From Pseudomonas crudilactis (GTDB lineage: Bacteria > Pseudomonadota > Gammaproteobacteria > Pseudomonadales > Pseudomonadaceae): 64,000 bases of DNA. A program made the position numbers and the translations under genes. Shown here piece after piece: positions 26,153 to 35,853 of this stretch; within the stretch, counting starts at the first letter, position 1; each line of letters opens with the position of its first letter. A model generated the notes under the pieces. It was not told where the DNA came from and did no database searches. It was given only the letters and a program-made list of their open reading frames with translations. The stretch lies in contig NZ_WXVV01000010.1 in NCBI RefSeq assembly GCF_013433315.1, positions 157,982 through 221,981 of the forward strand. Direction: 5' to 3'.

Positions 26153-26215
26153 CGCATGAGCGCGCCGATCTGTCTATTGGCTGAACAAAGCTCTGGAACG
26201 AGGGTTTGCGACGAT

Positions 26216-26233
26216 GTGTTTCAACCGTGAAAC
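26216..26233. promoter_or_regulatory. Candidate enhancer site, distal dyad
   Basis: TGTTTCA-ACCG-TGAAACA is a perfect 7-4-7 inverted repeat about 160-175 bases upstream of the fap sigma-54 promoter. It repeats the proximal dyad 81 bases away, about eight helical turns. No gene is seen from 26003 to 26359. Confidence 0.6.
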
Positions 26234-26359
26234 AACGGCGATGACAAAACGGTGAACAGTGTTGAGACGGGCACTTTGCACCTCACACAGTGTTTCAGGA
26301 TCGGACACTTTGCCCCCAAAACAGGGGAAATCCTTGGGGAAACTGACCCGTTGACCGGG

Positions 26360-26884
26360 TCACTCGGCCAGCAGTTGCTCGACCGCGGCAAAGGCCTGTA
26401 GTTGGCGTTCGGCCCAATTGCCCTGAATGATCAGAAAGCGCTGATGGTGGTTTTCCAGCCAGTTTTGCGTGGACTGGTAAAACGCCAGACGCTCGTCCAG
26501 ATCAGGTTGGCAGCGCTGACCGTCATCGGTCCAGTCGACCTGTTCCGGGGACAAAAGAAGGTGCAGGTCGTAATGCCGTGCCAACAGCTCGGTTTCCAGC
26601 CAGCCCGGACAGTCTGCAAACAGCGTCTGGCTCCACAGTATGTTGCTCAGCAAATGGGTGTCGAGAATCAGCAGTGACGGCTGTTGCGCCCGAGCCTCAT
26701 CCTCCCGTTGCAACTGGCCCCGAGCGATATCAGGGATATCGGCCAGACACGTATCACGTGGATTGAGCTCAATGAACCGACGCACGTACTCATCCACCCG
26801 CACGCCGCCAAAGCGTTGCTGCAGGCCCGCCGCCAGCCAGCTCTTGCCGGTGGATTCGGGGCCGGTCAGAACCACAACCTTCAT
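26360..26884 (-). CDS. NadR-type nicotinamide riboside kinase (AAA/P-loop)
   Basis: 174-aa P-loop protein matching the C-terminal ribosylnicotinamide kinase domain of NadR, without the NMN adenylyltransferase or DNA-binding parts. Walker A is GPESTGKSW (about residues 8-16), and VDEYVRRFIE and LLILDTHLLSNILWSQ follow as in NadR kinases. It is predicted to phosphorylate nicotinamide riboside to NMN. The ATG overlaps the pnuC stop (ATGA at 26884-26881), and pairing with the transporter supports an NAD salvage role. Confidence 0.85.
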   Translation of the reverse strand: MKVVVLTGPESTGKSWLAAGLQQRFGGVRVDEYVRRFIELNPRDTCLADIPDIARGQLQREDEARAQQPSLLILDTHLLSNILWSQTLFADCPGWLETELLARHYDLHLLLSPEQVDWTDDGQRCQPDLDERLAFYQSTQNWLENHHQRFLIIQGNWAERQLQAFAAVEQLLAE

Positions 26885-27444
26885 GGGCGCAACGCCGGGT
26901 CGGCGCGCCATTCGCGATAGCCTTGCACCGCCAGCAGGGTGAACAGCCCGTACAGCGCAGCGGTCAGGTACAGCCCTTTATAGATGAACAACCCGACAAA
27001 AATCACATCGAGAACGAACCACAGCGCCCAGCATTGCAGGCGTTTCTGTGCCATCCACAGTTGCGCAACCAGGCTGAAACCGGTGAGCGCCGCATCGAGC
27101 CACGGTTGCGCGGCATCGGTCCAGTGGGCCATGGCCGCGCCGAGCAGCAGGCTGCCAACGGCACCTGCACCGAGGCCGATCAGGATAGAACGCTGATCGA
27201 GGCGGGTGACCTCACGGCCGTCATGCATCGTCCCGGCGCGGGTCCATTGCCACCAGCCGTAGACTTGCAGCGCGGCGTAGATCACTTGCAGCAACATGTC
27301 CGAGTACAGCTTCACTTCAAAGAAGATCCAGCTATAGAGCAGCACCATGACCAGCCCGATCGGCCAGCACCACGGATTCTGTTTGACCGTCAGCCACACG
27401 GCGATCACACCGAGGGCGGCGGCAAACAGTTCAAGCCCGGACAT
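26881..27444 (-). CDS. pnuC: Nicotinamide riboside transporter PnuC
   Basis: 187-aa membrane protein with about seven segments, PnuC family. The QNPWCWPIGLVMVLLYSWIFFEVKLYSDMLLQ region and YGWWQWTRAG are typical. It imports nicotinamide riboside by facilitated diffusion, trapped inside by the coupled kinase. ATG at 27444 has AAGGAACCTCC upstream. Confidence 0.9.
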   Translation of the reverse strand: MSGLELFAAALGVIAVWLTVKQNPWCWPIGLVMVLLYSWIFFEVKLYSDMLLQVIYAALQVYGWWQWTRAGTMHDGREVTRLDQRSILIGLGAGAVGSLLLGAAMAHWTDAAQPWLDAALTGFSLVAQLWMAQKRLQCWALWFVLDVIFVGLFIYKGLYLTAALYGLFTLLAVQGYREWRADPALRP

Positions 27445-27498
27445 GGAGGTTCCTTGGGGGAGAGAAAGAAGGGGCGGATTGTACTGCATTGGGCCAAA

Positions 27499-27670
27499 CC
27501 CCTCACCCTCTCCCGGTGGGAGAGGGGGCTGACCGAGTTGGATGTTCGAGATACGCCGACCTGATCTTTCTGCGTTGAATCCATAATCGACTCGATTTTT
27601 CAGGTCGACGTATAGCTTGATACACCTCGGTCAGCCCCCTCTCCTCGGGGAGAGGGCTGGGGTGAGGGGT
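27499..27670. repeat. MITE-like element, about 170 bp
   Basis: Inverted ends (CCCCTCACCCTCTCCC on the left, GGAGAGGGCTGGGGTGAGGGG on the right) bracket an interior with GTTGAATCCATAATCGACTC. The interior is shared with the element at 63733; the ends are shared with the one at 6811. It lies between pnuC and the chemoreceptor gene. Confidence 0.75.
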
Positions 27671-27692
27671 GGGCTCACCACAGTTACACGGG

Positions 27693-29327
27693 TCAGACGC
27701 GGAACTGGCGCAGGAGGCCGTTGAGTTGCTCGCTCAATTGACCAAGGCGCAGACTGGCCGCGCTCGACTGTTCGGCCGCGATCGCCGTACTGTGCGAGAG
27801 GCCGGCCGCTTGGGTGACGTTCTGATTGATGTCCTCGACCACATGCGCCTGCTGCAAGGTGGCGCTGGCAATCGACGCATTCAGACCATTGAGATTGCGC
27901 AACGCTTGGCCAATAGCATTCAGACTGGCGCCGGCCAGTCCCGCCTGTTCGATGGTCAATTGCGACGCTTTGCTGCTGTCGCCGATTACCTTCACGGCGG
28001 CTTCGGAATGGTTCTGCAAGCGTTCGATCATCGACTGGATTTCCGCAGTCGATTTCTGGGTGCGCTGCGCCAACAAGCGCACTTCGTCCGCCACCACGGC
28101 AAAGCCGCGACCTTGCTCACCGGCCCGCGCCGCTTCGATCGCTGCGTTGAGGGCGAGCAGGTTGGTCTGCTCGGCAATCGAGCGGATCACTTCCAGCACA
28201 CTGCCGATCTGCGTGCTTTCGGCCGCCAGGGTGCGAATCACTTCAACCGCTTGATCAATGGTCCCGGACAGCTTGTCGATCTGTTGCAAGCTGCCATCGA
28301 TATTGATCTGGCCCTGTTGCGCCTGCGCTTCGGCGTCACGCATTTCGGCGGCGGCATGCTCGGCGTTCTTCGCCACGTCCTGCACGCCATAGGTCACTTC
28401 GTTGATCGCCGTGGCCACCAGTTCCATTTGCTGCGATTGCTGCTGGCTGCGTTGCTGGGCCTGGGAGGCATCGTTGCCCAGTTCGCTGGACGACTGGCCA
28501 AGGGCACTGGCCGACACCTGCAAGTCACCGATCACCCCGCGCAGTTTGGCGGTGAACGCGTTGAAGTGATGCGCCAGTTCAGTGACTTCATCCTTGCCAT
28601 GGGTATCGAGGCTACGGGTCAGGTCGCTCTCGCCACTGGCGATGTTGGCCATGGCGTTCACGGTTTCCTGTAGCGGGCGGACGATGCTGCGCGCGATCAG
28701 GATCACCAGCAACGCCATGATCAGCGCAATCGCCAGGCCGATGACCGTGGCCTTGATCACTTGGCCCTGGAACTCAGCCTGCACATCGTCGACGTAAACC
28801 CCGGAGCCGAGCACCCAGCCCCACGGTTCGAACAATTTGACGTAGGAAGTCTTGGCCACCGGCTCACTGGCGCCCGGTTTTGGCCAGCGATAGTCGACCA
28901 TGCCGGCGCCCTTGGATCGGGCGATGGCAACCATTTCGTTGAACACCGCAAAGCCGTCCGGATCACGGATCGCCGACAGGTTCTGGCCTTCGAGTTTCGG
29001 GTTGGTCGGGTGCATGACCATCACGGGCGTGAGGTCGTTGATCCAGAAGTAGTCGCTCTGGTCGTAGCGCAAGCCGCGAATTGCCGTCAGCGCCTGTTTC
29101 TGCGCGGCGTCTTTGCTCAGGGTTCCGGCGGTTTCGAGGTCGTGGTAATAGGTCAGCAGGCCGCTGGCCGTCTGCACCACGTGCTGGGTTTTTTGGGCCT
29201 TGGCGTGATACAGGTCATCGTGGATCTGCTTGAGCATCAACACGCCCAAGGTCAGCAACATGACCACCGCCACAATCAAGATGAGCCACAAGCGTCGGCT
29301 GATCGACACACTGCGCAAGCTGTTCAT
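27693..29327 (-). CDS. Methyl-accepting chemotaxis protein with single Cache domain
   Basis: 544-aa chemoreceptor. N-terminal membrane helix (about 12-32), periplasmic sCache-type domain (about 35-185, with [24 protein letters not shown] and [12 protein letters not shown]), second membrane helix (about 190-210), HAMP, and a cytoplasmic signalling domain whose hairpin tip reads [32 protein letters not shown]. The ATG at 29327 has GGAG 11 bases upstream. sCache receptors of this kind often sense organic acids; the ligand here is unknown. Confidence 0.92.
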   Translation of the reverse strand: MNSLRSVSISRRLWLILIVAVVMLLTLGVLMLKQIHDDLYHAKAQKTQHVVQTASGLLTYYHDLETAGTLSKDAAQKQALTAIRGLRYDQSDYFWINDLTPVMVMHPTNPKLEGQNLSAIRDPDGFAVFNEMVAIARSKGAGMVDYRWPKPGASEPVAKTSYVKLFEPWGWVLGSGVYVDDVQAEFQGQVIKATVIGLAIALIMALLVILIARSIVRPLQETVNAMANIASGESDLTRSLDTHGKDEVTELAHHFNAFTAKLRGVIGDLQVSASALGQSSSELGNDASQAQQRSQQQSQQMELVATAINEVTYGVQDVAKNAEHAAAEMRDAEAQAQQGQINIDGSLQQIDKLSGTIDQAVEVIRTLAAESTQIGSVLEVIRSIAEQTNLLALNAAIEAARAGEQGRGFAVVADEVRLLAQRTQKSTAEIQSMIERLQNHSEAAVKVIGDSSKASQLTIEQAGLAGASLNAIGQALRNLNGLNASIASATLQQAHVVEDINQNVTQAAGLSHSTAIAAEQSSAASLRLGQLSEQLNGLLRQFRV

Positions 29328-29632
29328 AACGCTGTCACTCCGGATTCTTTTTCTTGTAATAAACGACCGCCAGCATCCAACCACGATTTCGTGAGCGGGC
29401 ATACGCGACCCAAGTCGTATAACGCGGCAGCGCTATTAAGGCTTGTCTGTTAGGATTTCGGCCCCGCGCGTGAAAACCTGAATCCAAATTGATATTTCAC
29501 GGAATTTTGACCGTTTCGTGTGGATCCTGTGCGCGCGGAATCGGTACAGCCATAACCAGCTACGCTGATCGCAGTGAACGCTAGAAAAATACTATCGGGG
29601 CATGCCGGCGCGCATCGCTCTTTGGGGGATTG

Positions 29633-30463
29633 ATGGATCTTTGGACGGCCTTGCAGGCACTGATACTAGGAGTTGTAGAGGGGCTGACGGAGTTTTTGCC
29701 CATTTCCAGTACCGGACACCAGATCATTGTTGCCGACTTGCTGAATTTCGGCGGCGAAAGGGCCATGGCGTTCAATATCATCATCCAGCTCGGCGCGATC
29801 CTCGCGGTGGTCTGGGAGTTTCGGCGCAAGATTCTCGACGTGGTCATCGGTTTACCGACCCAGCCGAGTGCCCGGCGTTTTACCGCCAACCTGCTGATCG
29901 CTTTTGTACCGGCGGTGGTGTTGGGGGTGATCTTTGCCGACCTGATTCACCAGTACCTGTTCAACCCGATTACCGTCGCGACCGCGCTGGTGGTGGGCGG
30001 CATCATCATGTTGTGGGCGGAAAAGCGTCAGCATGAAGTGCACGCAGAAACGGTTGACGAGATCACTTGGAAAGACGCCCTTAAGGTCGGCTTCGCGCAG
30101 TGTCTGGCGATGATTCCCGGCACCTCGCGTTCCGGCTCAACGATCATTGGCGGCTTGCTGTTCGGCCTGTCGCGCAAGACCGCCACCGAGTTTTCGTTCT
30201 TTCTCGCGATGCCGACCATGGTCGGTGCGGCGGTCTACTCGGGCTACAAGTATCGCCACCTGTTTGTGCCAGCGGACTTTCCGGTGTTTGCCATCGGTTT
30301 CGTCACCGCGTTCATCTTCGCCATGATCGCCGTGCGCGGCTTGCTCAAGTTCATCGCCAGCCACAGCTACGCGGCGTTCGCCTGGTATCGGATCGTGTTT
30401 GGTCTGGTCATTCTGGCGACGTGGCAGTTTGGCTGGATCGATTGGGCGGCAGCCAAGCCATGA
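29633..30463 (+). CDS. uppP: Undecaprenyl-diphosphatase UppP/BacA
   Basis: 276-aa membrane enzyme recycling undecaprenyl pyrophosphate to the monophosphate carrier of peptidoglycan precursors. The two active-site motifs are visible: [14 protein letters not shown] (16-29) and [10 protein letters not shown]. About eight membrane segments. ATG at 29633 preferred; a TTG one codon earlier is in frame. It is coupled to the DUF1294 gene by an ATGA overlap. Confidence 0.94.
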   Translation: MDLWTALQALILGVVEGLTEFLPISSTGHQIIVADLLNFGGERAMAFNIIIQLGAILAVVWEFRRKILDVVIGLPTQPSARRFTANLLIAFVPAVVLGVIFADLIHQYLFNPITVATALVVGGIIMLWAEKRQHEVHAETVDEITWKDALKVGFAQCLAMIPGTSRSGSTIIGGLLFGLSRKTATEFSFFLAMPTMVGAAVYSGYKYRHLFVPADFPVFAIGFVTAFIFAMIAVRGLLKFIASHSYAAFAWYRIVFGLVILATWQFGWIDWAAAKP

Positions 30464-30891
30464 GTGATTCCCGTGCACGCCGGCCGGAAGGGAGGCCTTC
30501 CGGTGGCAACAACATCCAGCATCTGAAGCTGAAACTTGTGGTTCTGCTGGTCGTCTGCGCGCTGCCGCTGTTCGGCTCTGTATCGATGTGGCTGCGCGGG
30601 ATCTCGCTGGTGCCGCTGACCGCTTATGGCTTGGTCAGCGTGCTGGCGTTCTTCATGTATTGGGCCGACAAACGCAAGGCGCGCGCTGATGCCTGGCGCA
30701 CGCCGGAGAACATCCTGCATGCCGTCGAACTGGCTGGCGGCTGGCCGGGCGCGTTGATCGCCCAGCAGGTGTTCCGGCACAAGACGCGCAAGGTGTCGTT
30801 TCAGATTCTGTTCTGGGTGATTGTGCTGCTGCATCAGGTGTTCTGGATCGACCAGCTGTTTCTCGGCTCGAATCTGCTGGCACTGTTCTGA
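30460..30891 (+). CDS. DUF1294-family small membrane protein
   Basis: 143-aa protein with about four membrane segments and the DUF1294 region ([45 protein letters not shown]). Here the cold-shock domain often fused to DUF1294 is absent. The start overlaps the uppP stop. Function unknown. Confidence 0.82.
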   Translation: MSDSRARRPEGRPSGGNNIQHLKLKLVVLLVVCALPLFGSVSMWLRGISLVPLTAYGLVSVLAFFMYWADKRKARADAWRTPENILHAVELAGGWPGALIAQQVFRHKTRKVSFQILFWVIVLLHQVFWIDQLFLGSNLLALF

Positions 30892-30909
30892 ATACACCGC
30901 AATTCCCTA

Positions 30910-30998
30910 TGTAGGAGCTGCCGAAGGCTGCGATCTTTTGATCTTGCTTTTAAAAGATCAAAGTCAAAAGATCGCAGCCTTCGGCAGCTCCTACACAG
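30910..30998. repeat. Inverted repeat, third REP family
   Basis: TGTAGGAGCTGCCGAAGGCTGCGATCTTTTGATC faces its inverse, forming a near-perfect cruciform of about 88 bases just after the DUF1294 stop. A second copy in the opposite layout is at 50529. It probably also terminates transcription. Confidence 0.85.
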
Positions 30999-31009
30999 GG
31001 GAATCGGGT

Positions 31010-31369
31010 TTACAGCAATAAACCGATTTGGGTCTTTTTCGGCAACTTGCTAACCACCAGTTGATGCGAGCGCTGCAGCAACCCCAGCAACTCCTCAGCA
31101 GCCAACGGGTAGGGCGGATGCATGATGATCCACTGCGCCCGCGCCAGATACGGCGCCGGATGAATGCCCGGGCGGTCGCAATGGCCGAGAAACAGATCCT
31201 TGTCGACCTTGAATGCCAGCGAATCCCCACGCAGCCCCTGCAAGGCAAACATCTTGTTGCCGGCAATCGAAAACACTCGCACGCCACCCCATTTGTAATC
31301 TTCCCGAGCGCCCGGCAATGCCAGGCAGAACGCCGCCACGTCGGCTTCGTTCATCTTCCCTTTGCTCAT
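31010..31369 (-). CDS. MmcQ/YjbR-family protein
   Basis: 119-aa YjbR-like protein. Typical features are LPGAREDYKWGGVRVFSIAGNKMFAL near the start and AQWIIMHPP in the C-terminal half. The fold resembles a double-wing DNA-binding module, but no role is established. The ATG overlaps the stop of the upstream LysR gene (ATGA), so the two are co-translated. Confidence 0.85.
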   Translation of the reverse strand: MSKGKMNEADVAAFCLALPGAREDYKWGGVRVFSIAGNKMFALQGLRGDSLAFKVDKDLFLGHCDRPGIHPAPYLARAQWIIMHPPYPLAAEELLGLLQRSHQLVVSKLPKKTQIGLLL

Positions 31370-32274
31370 AACAACCGCTCCCCACAGGCATTGAACGACT
31401 CGACCAGATGATCGATCCACGCGCGCACCGCCGGCATCACTCCGCGCCGATGCGGATACACCGCTTGCAGCCAGCCGCCGGGCAGCGACCACTCTGGCAG
31501 CAATTGCACCAGCGTGCCGTTTCTCAGTTCTTCTTCGCAGTACATCATCGGCAGCAAGGTAAATCCCTGACCGGCCAGCACGCAGGCTTTGCGCACAATA
31601 AAGTCATCGATGCCCAAGCGCGCTTCCATGTTCAACTCAAAGCTTTCACCCTGTTGATCAAGCAGGCGCACATGCACCATACGATCAGCTTCCAGAGCAC
31701 CGAGCACCGGCAGATTTTTCAGGTCTTGCGGATGGTTGATCGATTGCTCCTGTACAAAACCCGGACTGGCGACCACGACCATTTGCGCCTGGCGCAAGCG
31801 CCGAGTCACCAGCAAGGGATCTTCGTCACCGTGTTCACGCACCCGCAGCGCCACATCAAAGCCTTCGCCGACCAGGTCGACCCGGCGATTGAGCAAGACG
31901 ACTTCCAGCTGCACCTGAGGAAATTTTCCAAGGAACTCGCTGATGACCCACGGCAACATTTCCCGTGCCAGACCGGTAGGGCAGGAGACCCGCAGGCGGC
32001 CACGCGGCTCGCTGGACATGCTCGCCACCGCCTCATCGGCCATTTCCGCTTCCAGCAACATGGCCTGGCAGTGACGCAGATAGCGCTCACCCACCGCCGT
32101 GAGGTTGAGTTGCCGGGTGGTGCGTTGCAGCAAACGCGCGCCGAGGCGTTCTTCCAGTTCGGCAATACGCCGCGACAGCCGTGACTTGGGAATGCCCAGC
32201 AAGCGCCCGGCCGCGGCAAAACCGCCGGCCTCGACGACTTTGGCGAAATAGTAGAGATCGTTGAGGTCTTGCAT
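31366..32274 (-). CDS. LysR-family transcriptional regulator
   Basis: 302-aa LysR protein: helix-turn-helix in residues 3-62 (FAAAGRLLGIPKSRLSRRIAELE), effector domain after. It is divergent from the azoreductase gene at 32402, with 127 bases between, the usual position for a regulator of a quinone/azo reductase. Downstream it is coupled to the YjbR gene. Confidence 0.9.
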   Translation of the reverse strand: MQDLNDLYYFAKVVEAGGFAAAGRLLGIPKSRLSRRIAELEERLGARLLQRTTRQLNLTAVGERYLRHCQAMLLEAEMADEAVASMSSEPRGRLRVSCPTGLAREMLPWVISEFLGKFPQVQLEVVLLNRRVDLVGEGFDVALRVREHGDEDPLLVTRRLRQAQMVVVASPGFVQEQSINHPQDLKNLPVLGALEADRMVHVRLLDQQGESFELNMEARLGIDDFIVRKACVLAGQGFTLLPMMYCEEELRNGTLVQLLPEWSLPGGWLQAVYPHRRGVMPAVRAWIDHLVESFNACGERLL

Positions 32275-32401
32275 CGGAAAATCCAACTGTTCTATCAGTG
32301 GGACAAACTATCGCATTTCAGGCGGCTAATCATCCATTGGTTTCTTGCGTAGGATTGTCTCCATTCCGTCGCCACCGGCGATTCCTTCCAGGAGATTCCA
32401 C

Positions 32402-33013
32402 ATGAAACTGCTGCATATCGATTCGAGCATTCTGGGCGACAATTCGGCTTCCCGTCAGTTGAGCGGCGAAGTCGTCAAAGCCTGGCAAGCCGCCGAGCCA
32501 AGCGCTGTGGTGACCTACCGTGACCTGGCCGCCGACGCCATCAGCCACTTCTCGTCGACCACGCTGGTCGCCGCCGGCACCACCGCTGAACTGCGCAACG
32601 CCGCACAGCAGCACGAAGCCGATCTGAGTGCTTCGACTTTGGCCGAATTCATCGCTGCCGACGCCGTCGTCATCGCCGCACCCATGTACAACTTCACTGT
32701 ACCGACCCAACTCAAAGCGTGGATCGATCGCGTTGCGGTTGCCGGCCAGACCTTCCGCTACACCGAAGCCGGCCCTGAAGGCCTGTGCGGTGGCAAGAAA
32801 GTGGTGATCGTTTCCACCTCGGGTGGCATCCACGCTGGCCAGGCCAGCGGCATCGCTCACGAAGAATACCTGAAGCTGGTTCTGGGCTTCCTCGGCATCA
32901 CCGACATCGAAATCGTCCGTGCCGAAGGCCTGGCGTATGGCGAAGAAGTACGCAACAACGCCATGACCGCTGCCCAGGCAAAAATCAGCGAGCAACTGTT
33001 CGCCGCAGCGTAA
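32402..33013 (+). CDS. azoR: FMN-dependent NADH:quinone/azoreductase AzoR
   Basis: 203-aa flavodoxin-like reductase. Start [21 protein letters not shown] and the FMN-site [19 protein letters not shown] are family signatures, with [13 protein letters not shown] following. It reduces quinones and azo compounds with NADH. AGGAGA is 6 bases before the ATG. A strong hairpin follows at 33051. Confidence 0.93.
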   Translation: MKLLHIDSSILGDNSASRQLSGEVVKAWQAAEPSAVVTYRDLAADAISHFSSTTLVAAGTTAELRNAAQQHEADLSASTLAEFIAADAVVIAAPMYNFTVPTQLKAWIDRVAVAGQTFRYTEAGPEGLCGGKKVVIVSTSGGIHAGQASGIAHEEYLKLVLGFLGITDIEIVRAEGLAYGEEVRNNAMTAAQAKISEQLFAAA

Positions 33014-33050
33014 GGCTTGCGTAAAGAACAGCTGATGTTCAGGTAACACC

Positions 33051-33100
33051 CAAAAAACTCTGTATTCTGGTTCCGCAAGGGGCGAATACGGAGTTTTTTG
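33051..33100. terminator. Terminator after azoR
   Basis: CAAAAAACTCTGTATTC (33051-33067) pairs with GAATACGGAGTTTTTTG (33084-33100), 17 bp with one G-T pair, with a T run on the plus strand and an A run on the other side, so it may work in both directions. Confidence 0.85.
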
Positions 33101-33247
33101 TTTCTGGCTGTTACATAATCTGGCCCGGGTTATGCAGTCGAACAATCAGTGTCTGAATGCATGTCGTACCGAAGCACCGAATCCCGGCGTTTCTGGCCCG
33201 CCACGCAACGGATCTTTCGATTGAGTAACAACAGGGTGGGGCATCCC

Positions 33248-34285
33248 ATGATGCGTCTTTGTGCAACGTTACTGATTTGCCTGCTTGGCAGCCTTAACAC
33301 AGTGCATGCTGCGCCTGGGCGACACCCTGTGTGGAGCGTCGGTTATCACGAGATGACCTTCCTCGACCCCTTGGATCTGCAACCGATGCGCGCCATCGCG
33401 TTCTATCCCTCCAGCGACCGCGAACACCTGAGTCTGCTCGAAGGCTATTCGGTCGAGGCCGGCGAAGACACCAAAGTCGCCATCGGCCGCTTTCCGATGT
33501 TGATGCTCTCCCATGGCAACACCGGCACGCCGCTGGCGCTGCACGACCTCGCTACTTCGCTGGCGCGCAAAGGCTTCGTGGTGGTGGCGGTGATCCATCC
33601 CGGTGACAACTCCAAAGACCACAGCCGACTCGGCACCCTGAGCAACCTGTACGGGCGGCCGATCCAGATTTCCGAAGCGATTACCGCGACCCTTGGCGAC
33701 CGCATGCTTGCGCCGTACGTCAATGCTGACCAGGTCGGGGTGATTGGTTATTCGGCGGGCGGCGAGACCGCGTTGATCCTGTCCGGGGCGCAACCGGATC
33801 TCGATCGCCTGCGTCGTTATTGCCAGGAACGTCCGGATGATCGTGATGCCTGCAACACGCAGGGTGAATTGATTGTTGATCGGGATGATCTGCAGCCGGT
33901 GGCCGATCCGCGTGTTCATGCGCTGCTGTTAATGGCGCCGCTGAGCCTCAAGTTCGGTCGTCACACCTTGGCTGACGTGCATGTGCCGGTGCTGCTCTAC
34001 AGCGGTGATGGCGACAAACTGGTGGCCTTCGACAAGAACGCCGCCGCGCTGGCGCGCAAACTGCCGACAGCGCCGGATTTCAAATTGCTGGCCGGGGCAG
34101 GGCACTTCGTCTTTATGGCACCGTGCAACGAAGAGCAGATTCGCGCCATGCCGGCGTTGTGTACCGATGCTGATGGCGTGGATCGCGAGGATATCCATCG
34201 CAACCTCATATCCGAGGCCGGGCGGTTCTTCTCCCATGCCTTGGGCAAACCGACCCGGGCGGGCATGCAGACCGCAGATCAATAA
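33248..34285 (+). CDS. Secreted alpha/beta-hydrolase
   Basis: 345-aa exported hydrolase. The ATG at 33248 begins a signal peptide (MMRLCATLLICLLGSLNTVHA). The nucleophile elbow is GYSAGGE (G-x-S-x-G), the oxyanion region is LSHGNTGTPLALHDLA, the Asp is in LYSGDGDKLVAFD and the His in AGAGHFVFM. Similar proteins are annotated as dienelactone-hydrolase-like or platelet-activating-factor acetylhydrolase-like; substrate unknown. Confidence 0.85.
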   Translation: MMRLCATLLICLLGSLNTVHAAPGRHPVWSVGYHEMTFLDPLDLQPMRAIAFYPSSDREHLSLLEGYSVEAGEDTKVAIGRFPMLMLSHGNTGTPLALHDLATSLARKGFVVVAVIHPGDNSKDHSRLGTLSNLYGRPIQISEAITATLGDRMLAPYVNADQVGVIGYSAGGETALILSGAQPDLDRLRRYCQERPDDRDACNTQGELIVDRDDLQPVADPRVHALLLMAPLSLKFGRHTLADVHVPVLLYSGDGDKLVAFDKNAAALARKLPTAPDFKLLAGAGHFVFMAPCNEEQIRAMPALCTDADGVDREDIHRNLISEAGRFFSHALGKPTRAGMQTADQ

Positions 34286-34299
34286 CCCCGCAAATCCCT

Positions 34300-34388
34300 G
34301 TAGGAGTGAGCCTGCTCGCGATGGCGTCATACCATTCAACATATTAGGTGGCTGACACACCGCTATCGCGAGCAGGCTCACTCCTACA
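34300..34388. repeat. REPIN, TAGGAGTGAGC family
   Basis: Arms TAGGAGTGAGCCTGCTCGCG and CGCGAGCAGGCTCACTCCTA, same family as the one at 15730, between converging genes. Confidence 0.9.
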
Positions 34389-34405
34389 GGGGATCGCGGC
34401 GAACT

Positions 34406-35593
34406 TCAGGAAATCGCCCGGCGCTGGAGCAGCAGAGTCAGGCCCAGTCCAATCACCGACAACAGCGCCGCACAGAAGAAAATCCACGAATACCCCAGAT
34501 TCAGCGCCACCGCGCCCATCAGCGGCCCGGCAATCGCCAGCGCCAGATCGAAGAACACCGCATACGCGCCCAAACCGGATCCTCGACTGGAGCTGGGCAC
34601 CTGTTTGATCGCTTCAACGCCCAGCGCCGGATACACCAGCGACAAGCCAAACCCCGCCAGTCCTGCGCCGATCAAAGCGAATGCGGTGGAGGGCGCCAGC
34701 CACAACATCACCAGGCCCACGGTTTCGATGGTCATGCAGGCGATCGCCGACTTGAAGCCACCAAAGCGACTGATCGCCGAAATAAACAGCAGCCGCGATA
34801 GAATGAAACATACGCCAAACACCGTCAGGCAATACGCCGCGCCGGTCCAGCCACGGTTGAGGTAATAAAGGGTGATAAACGTGGTCAGCGTGCCGTAGCC
34901 GATCGAGGCCAGGGTCAGGCTGGCGCCATACGGGGCGATTCGCCCGAATACCGCCCAGAACGGCAAGCGCTCGCCACGGATCACCGGCACCGACGGTTTA
35001 TTGCGGATCAGCAGCAATGCGCCAGCCGCCAGCACCGCCAAGGCGATACCGAGGCTGGTGAAGCCGTAATCGGCGACCATTACCACGCCCAATGGCGCGC
35101 CGATGGCAATCGCGCCATAGGAGGCGATGCCGTTCCAGCCGATAGATTTAGCCGTGTGCTCGACACCGACCTGGCCCATGCACCAACTGATCGTGCCGAC
35201 GCCAATCAGCCCCTGAGCGACGCCGAGCAGCAAGCGCCCGATAATCAGAATGATCAGGCTGGCCAGCGGCCAGTCTTGCAGCAGCGTGGAGACCAGTGTC
35301 AGCAAACCGCTGAGGACAATCCCCCACAAGCCATAAATGATCGCCCGCTTGGTCCCCACCGTATCCGACATGCGCCCGGCCATTGGCCGGCTGAGCAGGG
35401 TGGCCAGATACTGCGAGCCAATCACCAGCCCGGCAATGACTGCGCTGAAACCCAGTTGCTCGTGCACGTAACCAGGCAACACCGCGATCGGCAGACCGAT
35501 GCAGAGGAAGGCAATAAAGGTATAGAAAACGATGGAGACGATCTGCAGGGTGATCGCCATGGAGCTTTGCGGTGGCTGTTGCTGCGCAGACAT
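34406..35593 (-). CDS. MFS transporter, YhhS-like
   Basis: 395-aa major facilitator with 12 predicted segments. The loop 2-3 signature is RPMAGRMSDTVGTKRAI. The FLCIGLPIAVLPGYVHEQLGFSAVIAGLVIGSQYLATL opening and GVAQGLIGVGTISWCMGQVG are those of the YhhS/UPF0226 group, predicted drug or sugar exporters. Substrate unknown. Confidence 0.86.
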   Translation of the reverse strand: MSAQQQPPQSSMAITLQIVSIVFYTFIAFLCIGLPIAVLPGYVHEQLGFSAVIAGLVIGSQYLATLLSRPMAGRMSDTVGTKRAIIYGLWGIVLSGLLTLVSTLLQDWPLASLIILIIGRLLLGVAQGLIGVGTISWCMGQVGVEHTAKSIGWNGIASYGAIAIGAPLGVVMVADYGFTSLGIALAVLAAGALLLIRNKPSVPVIRGERLPFWAVFGRIAPYGASLTLASIGYGTLTTFITLYYLNRGWTGAAYCLTVFGVCFILSRLLFISAISRFGGFKSAIACMTIETVGLVMLWLAPSTAFALIGAGLAGFGLSLVYPALGVEAIKQVPSSSRGSGLGAYAVFFDLALAIAGPLMGAVALNLGYSWIFFCAALLSVIGLGLTLLLQRRAIS

Positions 35594-35702
35594 GAGGACT
35601 CGTTCGCGGGCGGCGGTGGGAGAGTTCGCATCATGGCTTGGGTGTCAGATAAAAGAAAGCAGGCTAACTACTTTCCCAAAAGATTGATGTCGCAGCTACT
35701 GG

Positions 35703-35778
35703 CGTCTTCGCGAGCAAGCTCGCTCCCACAGGGGAATGTATTTCAAATGTGGGAGCGAGCCTGCTCGCGAAGGTAGTA
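35703..35778. repeat. REPIN
   Basis: TTCGCGAGCAAGCTCGCTCC and GGGAGCGAGCCTGCTCGCGAA face outward across about 24 bases, between two minus-strand genes. Confidence 0.88.
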
Positions 35779-35805
35779 GCACCAGCAAATTCCTCACCCT
35801 GAATG

Positions 35806-35838
35806 CAAAAAGCCCTGTCACATGGGCAGGGCTTTTTA
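35806..35838. terminator. Bidirectional terminator after ybiT
   Basis: AAAAAGCCCTG and CAGGGCTTTTT enclose a short loop, 16 bases beyond the ybiT stop. A on one side and T on the other suit both strands. Confidence 0.85.
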
Positions 35839-35853
35839 GATTGCAGCAGCTGT

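Noticed and set aside
26264..26345. Direct repeats CACTTTGC and a TGACCCG/CGGGTCA hairpin upstream of fapA
   Set aside because: Looked like an IS remnant, but no terminal repeats, target duplication or transposase fragment could be shown.
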